64,000 nucleotides of DNA from Leptidea sinapis. Taxonomy: Eukaryota > Arthropoda > Insecta > Lepidoptera > Pieridae. Made by a program: the position numbers and the translations under genes. Location: contig NC_066269.1 in assembly GCF_905404315.1 (NCBI RefSeq), positions 1,860,001 through 1,924,000 of the forward strand, written 5' to 3'. The notes under the pieces are model-generated. The model was not told the DNA's origin and did not search any database. It was given only the letters and a program-made list of their open reading frames with translations. This document shows positions 1 to 12,200 of this stretch, piece by piece; the stretch's first letter is position 1, and every line of letters begins with the position of its first letter.

Positions 1-479
1 TTATATGATGACAGGTAGATGACAGCTGTCAAAAATTGCGTTCCGTTTCATTAATTGTTCCTGTATACTTGAGTTTATGTTGTGTTTAACGACGTTTTAG
101 TTAAACACAAACACACTGTTTTGTAATAGAAAAAGATAAACTCCATGTTAGACGTCATTATTGTTAGATCACTGAGTTGTTATAGTTAGGTCACTGTTTA
201 ACAGAACACGTGTATAAACCATGTTTAAATTAATTTTTTGTTATAACACCGCTACTCTTTCGAGCACAGAATGAACAAGTATGCAAAATGGTTGTCGAAA
301 GGGTTAGTGAGGGTATAAATGATCTAACTAGACTTTATTCGTGACTTTGCTCATATCAAACAGAATAATATAAAAATTGCTATACAAAAATAATTGTAGA
401 TAATAAAATAGGGCGAAAATTTGAAGTTATATAATATAATAAAAGTAAAAAATATTGTTTAAATAATTAAAATAAGTAT
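1..479. other. AT-rich stretch without recognised feature
   Basis: No coding pattern, RNA gene or repeat that recurs in this window was seen here. Confidence 0.5.
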
Positions 480-645
480 TTAGGGGTGGGTCTTTGACTC
501 TTATCATTTAAGGGTATGAAAAATAGATGTTGGCTGATTCTCAGACCTACCCGATATGCACACAAAATTTCATACAAATACGTTCAGCTGTTTCGGAGGA
601 ATTTGTAACAAACACCGGGACACGAGAATTTTATATATTAGATTA
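480..645 (-). repeat. Helitron-like repeat, partial copy
   Basis: Read on the minus strand, this stretch matches the first part of the copy at 5890-6209: it starts with TCTAATATATAAAATTCTCG, then carries the 'cctccgaaac' block and the 'gggtaggtctgagaat' block. The 3' end ending in CTAG was not found, so the copy looks truncated. The Helitron label is inferred from the better-preserved copy. Confidence 0.6.
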
Positions 646-920
646 AGAAAATATTTTTACCATTATAAAATACTATAAATATAAAGATCCTGTTTCAATT
701 TTGATCGCTTATTACATATTATCTAGTTTTGTCACAGAATATTTTATCATATTATGTACTTCGTAGATCTAAATTTTTGTTTAAAATTTTTATAACAATT
801 TTCTTTTAATGTCCTATAGGGTCCTCTTTAAAGCTGCCAACACTCCTGTGATTCCTTTGATGTTGCAAGTGGCGGTGATCTCTTAACAATTACATAAATA
901 AAACTGAAAACAAAATTTTA

Positions 921-1262
921 TGAACGATGCGAGACTCGAACCCGCGACCTCTCGCGTTCCGTGCGAGCGCTCTTTCCAACTGAGCCATCTGATCAAAATG
1001 ATCTGATCAAAATCTTGTATGCTTTGTTCAACTCTCAGGTTGTGACTTCATTTATAGGATCTACTTTACAGTTGATAACCTGGTCAACCCCAATATTTGC
1101 ATATTCGGAAATTGACTTGAGATGTCGCTCTTGCAAATCCAAACAATTTGTTATGTTTTAAAGTGATAACCCTCATTTCTGGGATTAATTACACATTTGC
1201 TTTCAGTTTTATTTGTGTAATTAATCCTAGAAGTGAGGGTTATCACTTTAAACCATAACAAA
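921..1262 (-). repeat. tRNA-derived SINE-like repeat with a foldback tail
   Basis: On the minus strand, about 993-923 reads like a tRNA gene, with an A-box-like 'tggctcagttgg' and a B-box-like 'gggttcgagtc'. The anticodon loop lacks the usual T33, so it is not a functional tRNA. A second copy lies at 38620-38790 and a worn third at 40478-40550. The attached tail at 1144-1262 contains two inverted copies of the repeat's end segment (the part around 'gataaccctcattt'). Confidence 0.65.
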
Positions 1263-1674
1263 TCACTTAACAATTGTTTCCCCCCCCACTCCCATAACAA
1301 CGGTCATTTATCCCCACACCCAACTTATTCTCATTTTCCATCAACATTCCATAAATAGCTCCCGTAGGCGGATTGTGACCTAGAATTTCGTCATAACTTT
1401 CTTCACTTATCAGAATGTCTGTCGCATTATCATGCTAATGTTTGCCCTTCACGGCGCATCAACAGTGACAGCGAGTTGGCCCTTTACCACTTTCTTCAAT
1501 CGACCCACTGACATCTGCCCTGAGGCACAATGCACTAGTATCGCACTACAGGTATTCGGAGGTTTCTCTTGGCTTCACTAAAATACCTTATACTATTTTA
1601 CATAGATTGAAGTACTTTTTTAATTATTCATTTATTTATTGGAACACCAACAACATAAATGTACTACACGGCCT
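1263..1674. other. Intergenic, nothing recognised
   Basis: C-rich and AT-rich patches, but no ORF, RNA or repeated sequence that I can support. Confidence 0.4.
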
Positions 1675-2917
1675 CATTATCTGTGGACCTCGCTGGAACG
1701 TGAAGCCCCCTCCCTTAACCCTTTCACCCCCTCGCGCTCGTCCTGTTGTGTCACTACGGTTTGCAGTTTCAGTACCGTTAGGCACATGTCGTGATATTTT
1801 CGTACATTGTTTTTGAAGTTTTCATTGTTTTGACTTTTATTTTTAATAAGTAGTTCTTACAAAACCTTAACATTAATCTAAAATTCTGAAAAAATAAATC
1901 GTAGTTTATTATTAATATCCTAGTGATGCTTATTTTGCGCACCGTACCAAAGCGACAATGTGACGTCATTGACGTCAGCTCTAGAGATAATGTAAGTGGG
2001 TTGTATAATTATTCGTTTAAGATATACCGATATTTAGTTGCCTATAATTCATATAAGTAGTTACCTAAGTCTTATTTGCCAAGGTGATTCACAACAATAA
2101 ATAACCTTATTGAAAACCAGTGTGTGATCTGAGAAGGTCCTACCCGGTGCCTTTACCGTGACCTCAGCATCAAGTCTGAATCACCGATTCAGCAGTGACA
2201 ATGTCCCCAGAGAAGGTCGCTTGACCGAAAGTAAAGGTTTCTATTACGTCATCGCAGATCATACATGGTTAGCGTATGCATTCTCTTTTGTACGACCGAA
2301 GCTGCGTTGACAATTTTACTAGTCTGTACTCAATGTTAACGCCTGTCAACTTAGATAATTTATACGTCTCGATAGACTGGGACAGCATCTCATATGAGAG
2401 AAAAGTTGAAAAAGTGTCCAGCTTAAGCTGTAAAAAACAGTTCAAAAAGCTTCCACAGTGGCGCTAGTGTAGGCACAGGGTATGATATGAAGCATGGTGA
2501 ATGTATAAACGAATTGAAGTATGCCGAGTTAAAGAATTTAATATTATTGTCGACTAATTTAGTTAATTATTGAACATTTCATCAACTTACGTTGTACAAA
2601 ATAATGTAGTAACTATAACCTTAAAGAATTATTATAGGGAAACGTTCACCTAGAGTGATTATAATTATTTTATATTTGGCGCTTCTTTTAAGATTTACCC
2701 TGATGCGACTGTAGCGCCACCCTAATTTAATGCATTTTGACGGACACTTTTTCATATACACAGATGATTCTCCTTACCTCTAATCAAAAACAAACAATTA
2801 AGATCACATGGTAACGGTAATGAAACTGCAAACAGTACTAACGCAACAGGACGAGCGCGAGGGGGTGAAAGGGGAACAGGAGGGGGCTTCACGTTCTAGC
2901 GAGGTGCAGAGATAATG
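1675..2917. mobile_element. Long terminal-inverted-repeat element, non-coding
   Basis: The left end (1675 to about 1785) and the reverse complement of the right end (2812-2917) match over about 105-110 bases. Both begin 'cattatct' and share the blocks 'gaacgtgaagcccc', 'ccctcgcgctcgtcctgttg' and 'gtttgcagtttca'. The interior of about 1 kb has no long ORF, which suggests a non-autonomous DNA transposon. A solo copy of the left end lies at 42490-42665 inside a SMYD3-like intron. I saw no clear target-site duplication, so the superfamily stays open. Confidence 0.7.
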
Positions 2918-4069
2918 TGGACATATCACCAACCATCAGTTGAAAGTCTTATTCGTATCGTCACTTCTTTCATTAACAGAACATTTCGCAGAAATATTGC
3001 TATGTAAAGACGACACGTTTTAAGTTTAATTAGTTGGGAAAGTATACAAATATCACACATAACTCATCGTACAAGGATAGTCTACGACCAGACGAAGACC
3101 TAGAAACCTAACCTCAAGCACTATATTCCAAACATCTTAACATTCTCCACATAGAGATCGAGTCGCTAAAGAAAGCAACCTTGAAATCTCCGCAAGACCA
3201 CACACTACCGGTTTCGTTAACAGCTTTAAATGTAAAGCTTTGTTCACACTGTCTATACTAAATATAATAATAGTAGTACTAAAATAAATAAAATCAGTTT
3301 GCATGACAATGTTGTAACTCAGCCCTTTGATATTATAGACAACTGTTTTTTTCTCTTTATTATTAATTTTTGTCTATATTTTTTTGTATTAATTTACAGT
3401 TGATTTTTTTAATTTCCTCGTGTAAGGCATTGAGTATTTGACATTTGAGTATTTTTGTTGCATCACTTTACATTTATTGTAATTGAAACTATTTGTAAAA
3501 CAATGAAGCTATCGATTTAAAAGAGTGGCAATAAGTTACTTGCTGCTTCTTTTCGTTAAAGCTCAACCTTTTCCCAAGTGGTGCTAAATTTAAAAAGTAA
3601 AGAAAACTTTTTACATTCATATGTGCCATTTCCCGAACCTACACGAATAAAGTGATTTTGATTTTATTTATACTAACTAGGCATTCAAAATATAATATAA
3701 ACTGAAATATTAAGAAATAAATTTTAGAGAGGAATATACCTTATTCATTTTAGTACTAAATATTATTATTACTTACGAGTTTATTATATATTGTATAGAT
3801 TTAAATACTTTAATGTTATCTACTAGTGTGTACATGGCCTTACTTCAACATATGCAATGGGAATTCCTTTACTAACTCATTTCATTCATTTCCACACATT
3901 CCCACTCTATACAGAATAGCTTTATAACATAATAATATGTATGTTAAAATACCGTAACCAGCATTTAATACTAATAATAGCTCAAAGTACTTGGAGCGCA
4001 TGGACCAAAGTAAGTAGAACATCTTCCCTACTATCCAATATATCAATCCAATGATAGTAAACGAACCAT
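2918..4069. other. AT-rich intergenic DNA
   Basis: No recognised gene. A hydrophobic reading frame on the minus strand near 3882-4211 has no family match that I can name and partly overlaps a dispersed repeat. Confidence 0.45.
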
Positions 4070-4079
4070 GGTATATCAC

Positions 4080-4410
4080 CAACCACAGATTGCACCATGA
4101 CCTTAAGAGTGCTATTCCAAGAAATCGCCAAAACAATGTAAGCGTGTATATATAGCTTATATTTTTACAAAAAATATTTATATATATACAGAATATGAGA
4201 AGAAAATTCATTTTTTCTATAAATTCCTATTTTTTATAGACAATGCGAAAAACAATTACCAAAATACCAAACTGTTACAGTTGGAGCCATGCTAATCTGT
4301 CAATCTAGATAAAAATTGTACGATAATTTATTAATTGTACACCAATACAATTTAACACGACATAGTTTTGTTAGATTAATAAAGAAAATTGTATTTCGTT
4401 TTTTAACTTT
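4080..4410 (+). repeat. Dispersed repeat, copy 1
   Basis: This resembles 14450-14750 over about 280 bases. Shared blocks include 'agaaatcgccaaaa', 'gaatatgagaaga', 'agccatgctaatc', 'gtattaattgt/ttattaattgt' and 'catagttttgtta'. Family unknown. Confidence 0.6.
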
Positions 4411-4536
4411 ACTTTAGATAAACCCGGCTACGCTTCATTGTGTGGTTTAGGGATGGTATTGGTGGTATATTCTCCAATTATTATGAGTTTTCTCCCGCTA
4501 AGATAAACTAATTGGACACGTGTGGCATGTCGTGGC

Positions 4537-4822
4537 CAGGGCCGGATTTAAACTTAATGCCGCCCCTGGGCACCGGAAAAAAAACCGCCCCAATACTGGA
4601 ATTTCACTTAATCTTATAGTTTATATATTTTATTTTAAAAATTGAATTTCTTGAATTATAATTAAACCAAAAATTAATAATTAACAGAATTAATTAATTA
4701 TATTGAGCAATCTTGATAAAACTAAAAAAAAAAATTTTTTTCACTCTGAAAATTTTGCCGCCCTACAAAATTTGCCGCCCTGGGCACTTGCTCCAACTGC
4801 CCCTAGTGTAAATCCACCGCTG
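4537..4822. mobile_element. hAT-type MITE with perfect 8-bp target duplication
   Basis: The element is 286 bp long. Its ends form imperfect inverted repeats: left CAGGGCCGGATTTAAAC, right (reversed) CAGCGGTGGATTTACAC, each followed by a GCCGCCC/CCCAGGG-rich block. It is flanked on both sides by GTCGTGGC (4529-4536 and 4823-4830). An 8-bp duplication and CAG-type ends are typical of hAT elements. It has no coding capacity, so it would depend on a transposase elsewhere. Confidence 0.88.
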
Positions 4823-4971
4823 GTCGTGGCACCAGACTGAGATCTAGGTATAGACCGTACTTAGACTTTGCTCAGACTTTACTTACGTAAAACTCAACTG
4901 AGTGTAAGCTTATTATAATCTTCGATTTCGTTTGTATCGTCACTTGATAGCTGAAATGATGCTGAAGTTAA

Positions 4972-5147
4972 CCAGTGGGAGGCTCCTTTGCACAGGATGC
5001 CGGCTAGATTATGGGTAACACAACGGCGCCTATTTCTGCCGTAAAGCAATAATGTGTAAGCATTATTGTGATTCGATCTGAAGGGCACCGAGCTAGAGAA
5101 ATTACTAGGCAAATGAGAAACATCTTATGTCTCCAGGTGACGAGACG
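4972..5147 (+). repeat. Repeat X, partial copy
   Basis: This matches other copies from 'ggaggctcctttgcacag' through 'gatgccggctagattatggg' to 'gtgacgag'. The distal half found in full copies is missing. Repeat X is a short high-copy family, about 300 bp when complete. Several copies end in a T-rich or A-rich tract, which suggests a SINE, but I cannot classify it. Confidence 0.8.
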
Positions 5148-5479
5148 ACTCTATAGATATCAGCGGAAGACTTCTACGACATTTAGATCTAGATCTCACC
5201 CTTAGTCGAGTACCAGAATTCGGCGCAAAGAGTAACATAATCGAGGCGAGTCAACATCTCCTGAGGGTGCCTCGTGTACAGGCGAAAAACGTGTCGAATT
5301 GGTTCGACAAATCTTAAGGGAGTTAATACTCAACAAAACTCATTACATTTGGATAATTTTGGTTTTACGCGAAATAACGTCTGATTCATTTTTTTGTTCA
5401 GGCACAGATTCTATGCAATAAGTGAATCTTGAATCCGCTTTTTAATAAATAAATAAATATTGATATACTTTAACACAAA

Positions 5480-5672
5480 TTATCTTGGCCCAAACTAGGC
5501 ATATAGCCTGTACTATGGGTACAAGACAACGATATATTTAATAAAATATACTCATAAACACCCAAACTCGGAAACAATCATCCACATTCATCATATAAAT
5601 GTTTGCACCTACGGAGATTCGAACCCGGGACCTCAGTAGGAAGGGTCACTAACGACTGGGCTATATGGGTTG
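5480..5672 (-). repeat. SINE-like repeat with tRNA-type B box
   Basis: Reverse-strand reading near 5670-5600 contains 'cgggttcgaatctccg', a B-box-like sequence within a tRNA-like block, followed by a unit of about 120 bases. No second copy was seen in this window, so the call rests on the Pol III box only. Confidence 0.4.
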
Positions 5673-5889
5673 TCAATAACTATAATATAATATGTATTTC
5701 ACTTAATTACTTTTTTATGAATAAAAATATTTGAATTTGAATTATTTTGTACACTATATAGATGTCAGTCGACGCTATCCGAGCCAAATTCTTACTTATA
5801 ACCGTGTCAGTAATTCGCTTTACTTATCTGAGCGTGAAATTGTTTTGTTGTAAGTCTGTGCTGTGGGTTATTAACACTTACGTATTATA

Positions 5890-6209
5890 TCTAATATATA
5901 AAATTCTCGGTCATGGTGTTAAACATTGAACTCCTCCGAAACGGCTTGACCGATTCTCATGAAATTTTGAGTGCATATTGGGTAGGTCTGAGAATCGTAC
6001 AACATCTATTTTTCATCCCCCTAAATGTTAAGGGTGGTCCACACGATTTTTTTTTATTTTTTATTTTTTTGACATTTTTTTTAAATTTGTTTGATTATGT
6101 CAGCATTAAAAAATACATACAACTTCAAATTTTCACCCATCTACTTTCAACAGTTACTTTTGTATCGCGATTTTAATATCGGCAATACAACGTTTGCTGG
6201 GTCAGCTAG
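5890..6209 (+). mobile_element. Helitron-like non-autonomous element
   Basis: It begins TCTAATATATAAAATTCTCG just after an A (5889) and ends CTAG just before a T (6210). A small hairpin (GCTG, loop, CAGC) sits directly before the end. TC...CTAG termini inserted between A and T with a 3' hairpin are Helitron hallmarks. The hairpin stem is only about 4 bp, so the assignment is likely but not certain. A truncated inverted copy lies at 480-645. Confidence 0.65.
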
Positions 6210-6521
6210 TAATAACATAAATTTTGGCACAGAATAAAGAGTACATACCTTATAGTCTAATACTAATAGTACACATAGGTTTATAATTATATCTACTATT
6301 ATTCCCCTGGATTCAAAAGTACTATTAACACATTATATAATTGTAATTAATTTACATTCGAATCCCAGTATTATCGTTGATGTCTTATAAATTTCATGTT
6401 AATTACGTCATTACAAGATACTGTGAGATATAAATAATTCAAACACGTCAATGTTCTATTCTTCCCCTTGAATACTACATTTTTTAATAAAACGATTTAT
6501 ACTTTCAACCAGGATACATAA

Positions 6522-6594
6522 GCCCGGCTAGCTCAGTCGGTAGAGCATGAGACTCTTAATCTCAGGGTCGTGGGTTCGAGCCCCACGTTGGGCG
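6522..6594 (+). tRNA. tRNA-Lys (anticodon CTT)
   Basis: A 73-nt intact cloverleaf. The acceptor stem GCCCGGC pairs with GTTGGGC, with two G-T pairs, and is followed by discriminator G. The D arm is 'agctcagtcggtagagca'. The anticodon stem TGAGA/TCTCA encloses loop CTCTTAA with anticodon CTT at 6555-6557. The variable loop is 'gggtc', and the T arm contains GGTTCGAGCC. The A and B boxes for RNA polymerase III are intact. A T-run starting about 6 bases downstream (6600-6606) can act as the terminator. No CCA is encoded, as expected for a nuclear eukaryotic gene. Confidence 0.97.
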
Positions 6595-6599
6595 ACCAC

Positions 6600-7679
6600 T
6601 TTTTTTATTTTTAATACAATTTAATTTTAATAAAATGGTTTAATTTCTATCAAATTATAATATTTGATTTTCGAAATTTAACAATTTGAATGTTTCAATA
6701 AAATTCACAGTGCATAAAAATTTTTGTTCATTTATTATTCTAATAGACAAAAGATCAGAATTCCTTAAAATAATCAAAAACATTATTTGTAAACGAAAAA
6801 TAAAAATTTATTAAAAATATTTTATTTTTATGTTTTATTCATTTATTTTTTATACTACATTACAATACAGTTTATTCATAATATTAAGTTTATTAGGACA
6901 TCTTACTAGTGTTCCACTAGTAGGTAATGAATTTCCTGTATGCTAAAATAAATGCGATCGAATGCCCATTACACATAAAGTGTTCGAATCTTGTCACCTA
7001 TCATCTGTTGACCCTCATTCTGATCCATAGACGGCCGAAAAAAAAACAAACCAATGATGTATTATTATTTAAAAAAATCCAACTGGTCTGAAAATATAGA
7101 TTCGGTCGAAAACGATTTCGTGATATTTAATTTCTAATTTTTAAAGTGTCTTTTTAAATTAATATTACTATATGTAATAAAATATTTTTCTTATAATATA
7201 ACGATGTTACTTACTACGTGGAATTAAATTATTAAAAAAGAATTCATGTTTAAACTTTAAAAAAGTGTGTATGCATGGTCTCTGTTGTTGGTATTTAATT
7301 TTAATTCAAATAATCTCATACCAGGATTCGAAGAAGCAAGATATATCGCTTTCACGACTGCATTTCACTCTTGTTTATCCAGAAGGTTATATATTATAGC
7401 TCTAAGATCCGGGTTTATGTGTCCGTCATAGTCTTATTAGTTCGTCACAGATAATCGAGTTACAGCTTACGACGCTATCAAATGTCACTACTGTTAATAA
7501 TAATTTATACTCTTTGACAGTTCTGCACATCTATGCGATGGTTTGATGTGTTTTATTGTGCTTTTTTTTATTTTAACACACAGCTTGGTTAAAGAATTAG
7601 GTTACATTCGTAGTCAATGCCAGGTTTATGGCCACTTCCTGTCCTTTGCTTTCCCGGGGCATAAAAAGAATAGGGAAGT
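6600..7679. other. AT-rich intergenic DNA after the tRNA gene
   Basis: After the Pol III T-run I see no gene or recurring repeat until repeat X begins near 7680. Confidence 0.5.
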
Positions 7680-7885
7680 CCGGAAGGCTACTCTGCACAG
7701 GATGCCGGCTAGATTATGGTCACCACATCGGCGCCTATTTCTGCCGTAAAGCAGTAATGTGTAAGCATTATTGTGTTTCGGTCTTAAGAGCGCCGTAGCT
7801 AGAAATTACTGGGCAAAGGAGACTTGACAACTTATGTTTCAAGGTGACGAGCGCAATTGTAGTGCCGCTAAGAATTAGCTCAGAA
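7680..7885 (+). repeat. Repeat X, partial copy
   Basis: Same family as the copy at 4972-5147: 'gatgccggctagattatgg', 'ctatttctgccgt', 'gtgtttcggtct' and 'gacgagcgcaattgtagtgc' are recognisable. It stops inside the distal half. Confidence 0.8.
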
Positions 7886-8289
7886 TTAGAAGTTGAACGT
7901 CAGATAGTCATTAAAAAAATATTGCTTAATAATGAGGTGGATCATTGGTGTAATATTTTATTTTAATAACGTTTTTGTGACTTATTTATTTTAGGTGAAA
8001 TGCAAAATATATTTTGTACAAAACATAAAGAATCATTTTTACATCCTTACACATATTATATTTATGAAAGTAAGTTTCCATTTTCACGGTATACGAACAC
8101 AAAGATTTCCATTCAAATTTACATATATTAAGTACCTATATTATGGGTATAAACGCTCAGTATGTAGATATTTCTTTTTCTGATCTTAAGGAAATAAAAA
8201 CATTTGCGGCTTAAGTACTGTAGGTATAATGTTATTCTTATCATATGAAAAAACACTTTACCAACTCATTGCGAGCATTTTCGAGAAGG

Positions 8290-8590
8290 TTTTTTTTTAT
8301 GCCAATACGGGACGTGATGAGCAGTACGTTCAGCTGATGGTAATTGATACACCCTGCTAATAACAATGCAGTGCCGCTCAGGATTCTTGAAAAACGCAAA
8401 AACTCTAAGTGGCACTACAAATTGCGCTGAACACTCATCTCATTTACCCAGTAATTTCACTAGCTACAGCGCCCTTTAGACCGAAACACAGTAATGCTTA
8501 CACTTATCTACTTCACGACAGAAACAGGCGCCGTTGCGGTACCCATAATCTAGCCGGTATCCTGTTGAAAGGAGCCTCTCACTGGTAAAG
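8290..8590 (-). repeat. Repeat X, near-complete copy
   Basis: On the plus strand it starts with a T-run (8290-8298), then 'cgttcagctgatggtaattg', the 'gtgccgctcaggattcttga' block and the 'accgaaacacagtaatgctt' block, ending 'aaggagcctctcactgg'. The family is therefore about 300 bp with a poly(A)-like 3' tail on the minus strand, which fits a retroposed SINE. Confidence 0.82.
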
Positions 8591-8599
8591 GTTACAGGC

Positions 8600-9210
8600 A
8601 TATTCAAAATCAAGGTTAAATAAACAATAAAAGAGAGCTGCAGATAACTGTGAATTGAGTATATTGCCATTAAGTCGTTAGAAAAGAGATTACCCCGCGA
8701 GAAGAACAAAAAAAAAACAATTAAATCGTTAAATATCTGAAAATGAATATTAATATATACGAGAGTAGATGAAAATTAACATTAAAATCTCTGGAATACA
8801 ACCAGTTCTCCTTATCTGATAAGCGCAACCGATAGATAGGTATCTCATTACGACACAACAATTAAAAACACCGCGTCACTGCGATAGTAAACAATTTCCG
8901 CTTTCAACATTGCATGACACCTCTCATTAAAGTTTGACCTCTATCGAGCACTCTTTGGACTTTGATCGCATAAACAATAACATCATTAGATCTAATTCAT
9001 ATTATTCAATACAATACAATACTTCATTCGCAACACATGTTCATAATATTAATTTGTACAAAAACGTGCAGCTATCGTTCTTGACATTTCTACCTTGTAA
9101 GTCTATTGAAAAGTACGGCTTCAATACTGATCTTATCCAATTGACATTTAATTATGTTACGAGTGACTTGAAATGAAACGGATTATTAACTGGTTGTTCA
9201 TTCTTTTCAG
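8600..9210 (+). other. Upstream intron or 5' region of the 1066-codon exon
   Basis: No upstream coding exon is recognised. The end of the stretch is a good 3' splice site, a pyrimidine-rich tract followed by CAG at 9208-9210, directly before the ATG at 9211. The gene probably has a 5' untranslated exon further left. Confidence 0.5.
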
Positions 9211-12200
9211 ATGGATAGCAGCTCTGAAGCGATGGAGCTCCGGCGGGAGTTAGACGCTGTTAAAAGCGCATTGCAGAAGCAGTCGGAGTCGGTTTTGAAG
9301 CAGAAGCATCAGTTAGTAGAAGCTGGACAGGCTCTCGTAGCTCGGGACAAACAAGCTGTGCAAGAAAGGCGCCTCAGACAAGACCAGCTTGCTCTTGTTT
9401 TAAGATCACTAGTCCTACTAGAGTCACGTTTAACTCGAGAGCAGAAACAAATCCACGTTTCTCTTAAACAGAAAGATAAAATAATTAAGTCTCAACAGGA
9501 GGAAATATTGAAGCTTAAAACCAGGAAATCATATTGCAGCAATTGTCAACAGTTACTAGGTTTCACAAGTGAACAGACTAATATTGAAACTGATCCAGAA
9601 TTTCAAAGCCTAGAAAGTACAGACTCAAGATTTCCACATGCTTTCGTAAGAAGCAGTAGTTATCGTGAACGAAAGTCACCCCCTGTTTTTCAAAAGAACA
9701 CTAGACTGAGTAAGAGCTTCCAACTGCCGAAAAATGATACAATTTATTGTAATACCAGCTCAAGCGAAGAAGGAAATAACGGAAACGTTTGTGGTAAAGG
9801 AACTTTTATAAAGAACAAACAAGCTTTTGTTCGAAGGGACGTATTGAGACGATCAAGAAAATATTCGGGCAGAAGAAACAGTAGTATCAAAATTTCCGAC
9901 CAACAAAAAATCTACAGGCATCAAGCGAATAATAGTAGTAGTGCCGATGATTGCGCCGCCATGAGCTATCAGGTAAATCGTGACGATGTTGATCTAACTG
10001 CAAACCAAATTGCTAATGATATAAGAATAGCTTCTATCAAAATTGACCAACTTATATGCGAAGCTAATAAAAAGGAAAGAGAAGATATTCTCAGTGACTC
10101 AGAAAAAACATATGCAACTAAAATTGAGAGGCTTCATGGGATTAAGAGGCATGCCTCAGATGATATAAAAGCTAATAGGACCCTATTTTTGAACAATGTC
10201 CTAAATGAAAAAAATGATGAAAAACCTTGGTACTGCAATGTCAGCGATCAGGAACAAGACATCGATTGTATGGACCAAAGATTACCACAAAAAACGAAGC
10301 CGTGTGATGACGTCCTGATAGCAGGACTTAACAGCGGTATCATCAACGCTGAAATAATTTCAGCCAAAAATGAAGTTCTCTGCAATAACGTTATATTAAA
10401 TGGTATAGTAGATACTAGATTTGACGACAAAAACAATAATATTCCATCAAAATCAATTCAAATTGAACATATAAATGATATCAATGAGAATTGGTACGCA
10501 AGTACTAGTGATGCTGAAGAGGCTCCTCCCAATGAGATATATAAAAATAATCCTGTATTGGAATGTGTTAATCAAATTTTATTACAAAATTCATTAGATG
10601 ATAGCAGCAATGATAACTCTAAGTCTAGCGAAGCTCCTACTCCTAGTCCAAAAGCGACAACGAAAAGAGTTCAATTTTCGACGTTGAATAGTATTTCTTA
10701 TGATGAAAAAGTTAGACCATCCACTAATAACAATACGCTACCTCGGGCAGACAAAAGAGCAAACAAAATAGTTAAATTCAGTTTAGAAACTGCATCAGAA
10801 CATAGCTACGAGGTACCCAATACAGCTCAAGGTTTTCAGTATGAGATTCAAAGTATTTATAGTAATGAATATGAACCTATCATAACCAGATCAACGGAGC
10901 AAAGGTCTATGTCATTGCCGCATATTATGGAACAATTTGATAACAAAACTAGTGTTCCGAAAATTAAGGGATCTATTGTTAAAAACATCGCTGCCAATAT
11001 TGAAAGTCGAAACACAAACAACAGTTTTGAATTTAGATCTGAAAACAACCGTGGATCCATGAAAATATTTAATAAAAGAAAAGTGCCCCGAACTCCTCCA
11101 GCTCTGCCACCTAAGCCGAAGAATTTATCGGCCAAATTGAAAGCTGAAAATACTGTCAAAAGCCTGGCAGAAAGTTTAGACTCTGAAGCCGTTGCGGCTA
11201 ATCAACGGGTTGCAGATGTTAAGATGAGAAACCTGGGTAACACGGCAACACCGAAGAACGTTGAACCGGACTACTGCTCCATTTCAGAGATAAATGTTCC
11301 AGTAGTCAATAACAGTAAGAGAGACTTACTACTCACGCAGCCAACGGTCGAAATTCATAATGAGCAATACAATACACACACAGCAAACCACAGAAATAAT
11401 ATTGCAAAAGTTGTGTCTCTACCAAGAATTCAAAACAAAATCAGTGACATTGATATACCTAAGCTCCCACAGGTAACCGAAATAATAATTCCAGATGACG
11501 ATGAAAAACCTGAGGATGATCACCGATCGTTTCAAACAGCCAATAATCATCATTATCTGGTTAATTTCAACATTCAACCTAAAATCGAAACTCGTGCTTC
11601 GATTCAGATGGGCAACACTGTATCTTCCATTCTTTCGGAGATTAATAAAGGTGTGAAGACTAACGGTAAACAAATAAATTTAACAGAATTAGACAATCAA
11701 TTCAACAATGTTATTGAAAAACCTCAGAAACGCAACGTGGAGCATAAAGCGGAATACTTTGACGATATAGATAAATTTGATTTATCACAAAACTTCGAAG
11801 AGTTCAAAATAGATGATGAACTTGGCAGTATAGTTGCTGAGGAATATCGCATAAGTTCAGGTAGCAGCGATGGTTCTATATCTGATGCTGTAATAGAGCA
11901 CATTATAACTTTACCGAATAAACAAAATGAAGAAAATGATGAGGCAAATATAGTAAAGGAAAATAATAAATTTCAGGAATCCAATGAGGCTATAAATACT
12001 GGTCTTCCAAAAAACGCTAAGCTTTCAAATAAGCCTGATCTCCTATCTAATATAGAGAACTTAGAGACTGAATCAGTTAGAAATTCTGACATTGAATCGA
12101 GCAACTCTTCGGGTAGTAACAGTGGATCGTACAACACTGTAAAATGCGAACCAAGAATGATAGTTTCATCAGAAAGCAACATGAAAACGAGGGGAGCTTT

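Noticed and set aside
923..993. tRNA-like sequence on the minus strand as a functional tRNA gene
   Set aside because: The anticodon loop lacks T33, the acceptor stem does not pair well, and two further copies show that it is a dispersed tRNA-derived repeat.
3882..4211. 109-codon hydrophobic minus-strand frame as a membrane protein
   Set aside because: It lies in AT-rich DNA where Phe/Ile/Leu/Tyr-rich frames arise by chance, and it overlaps the dispersed repeat that begins near 4080.
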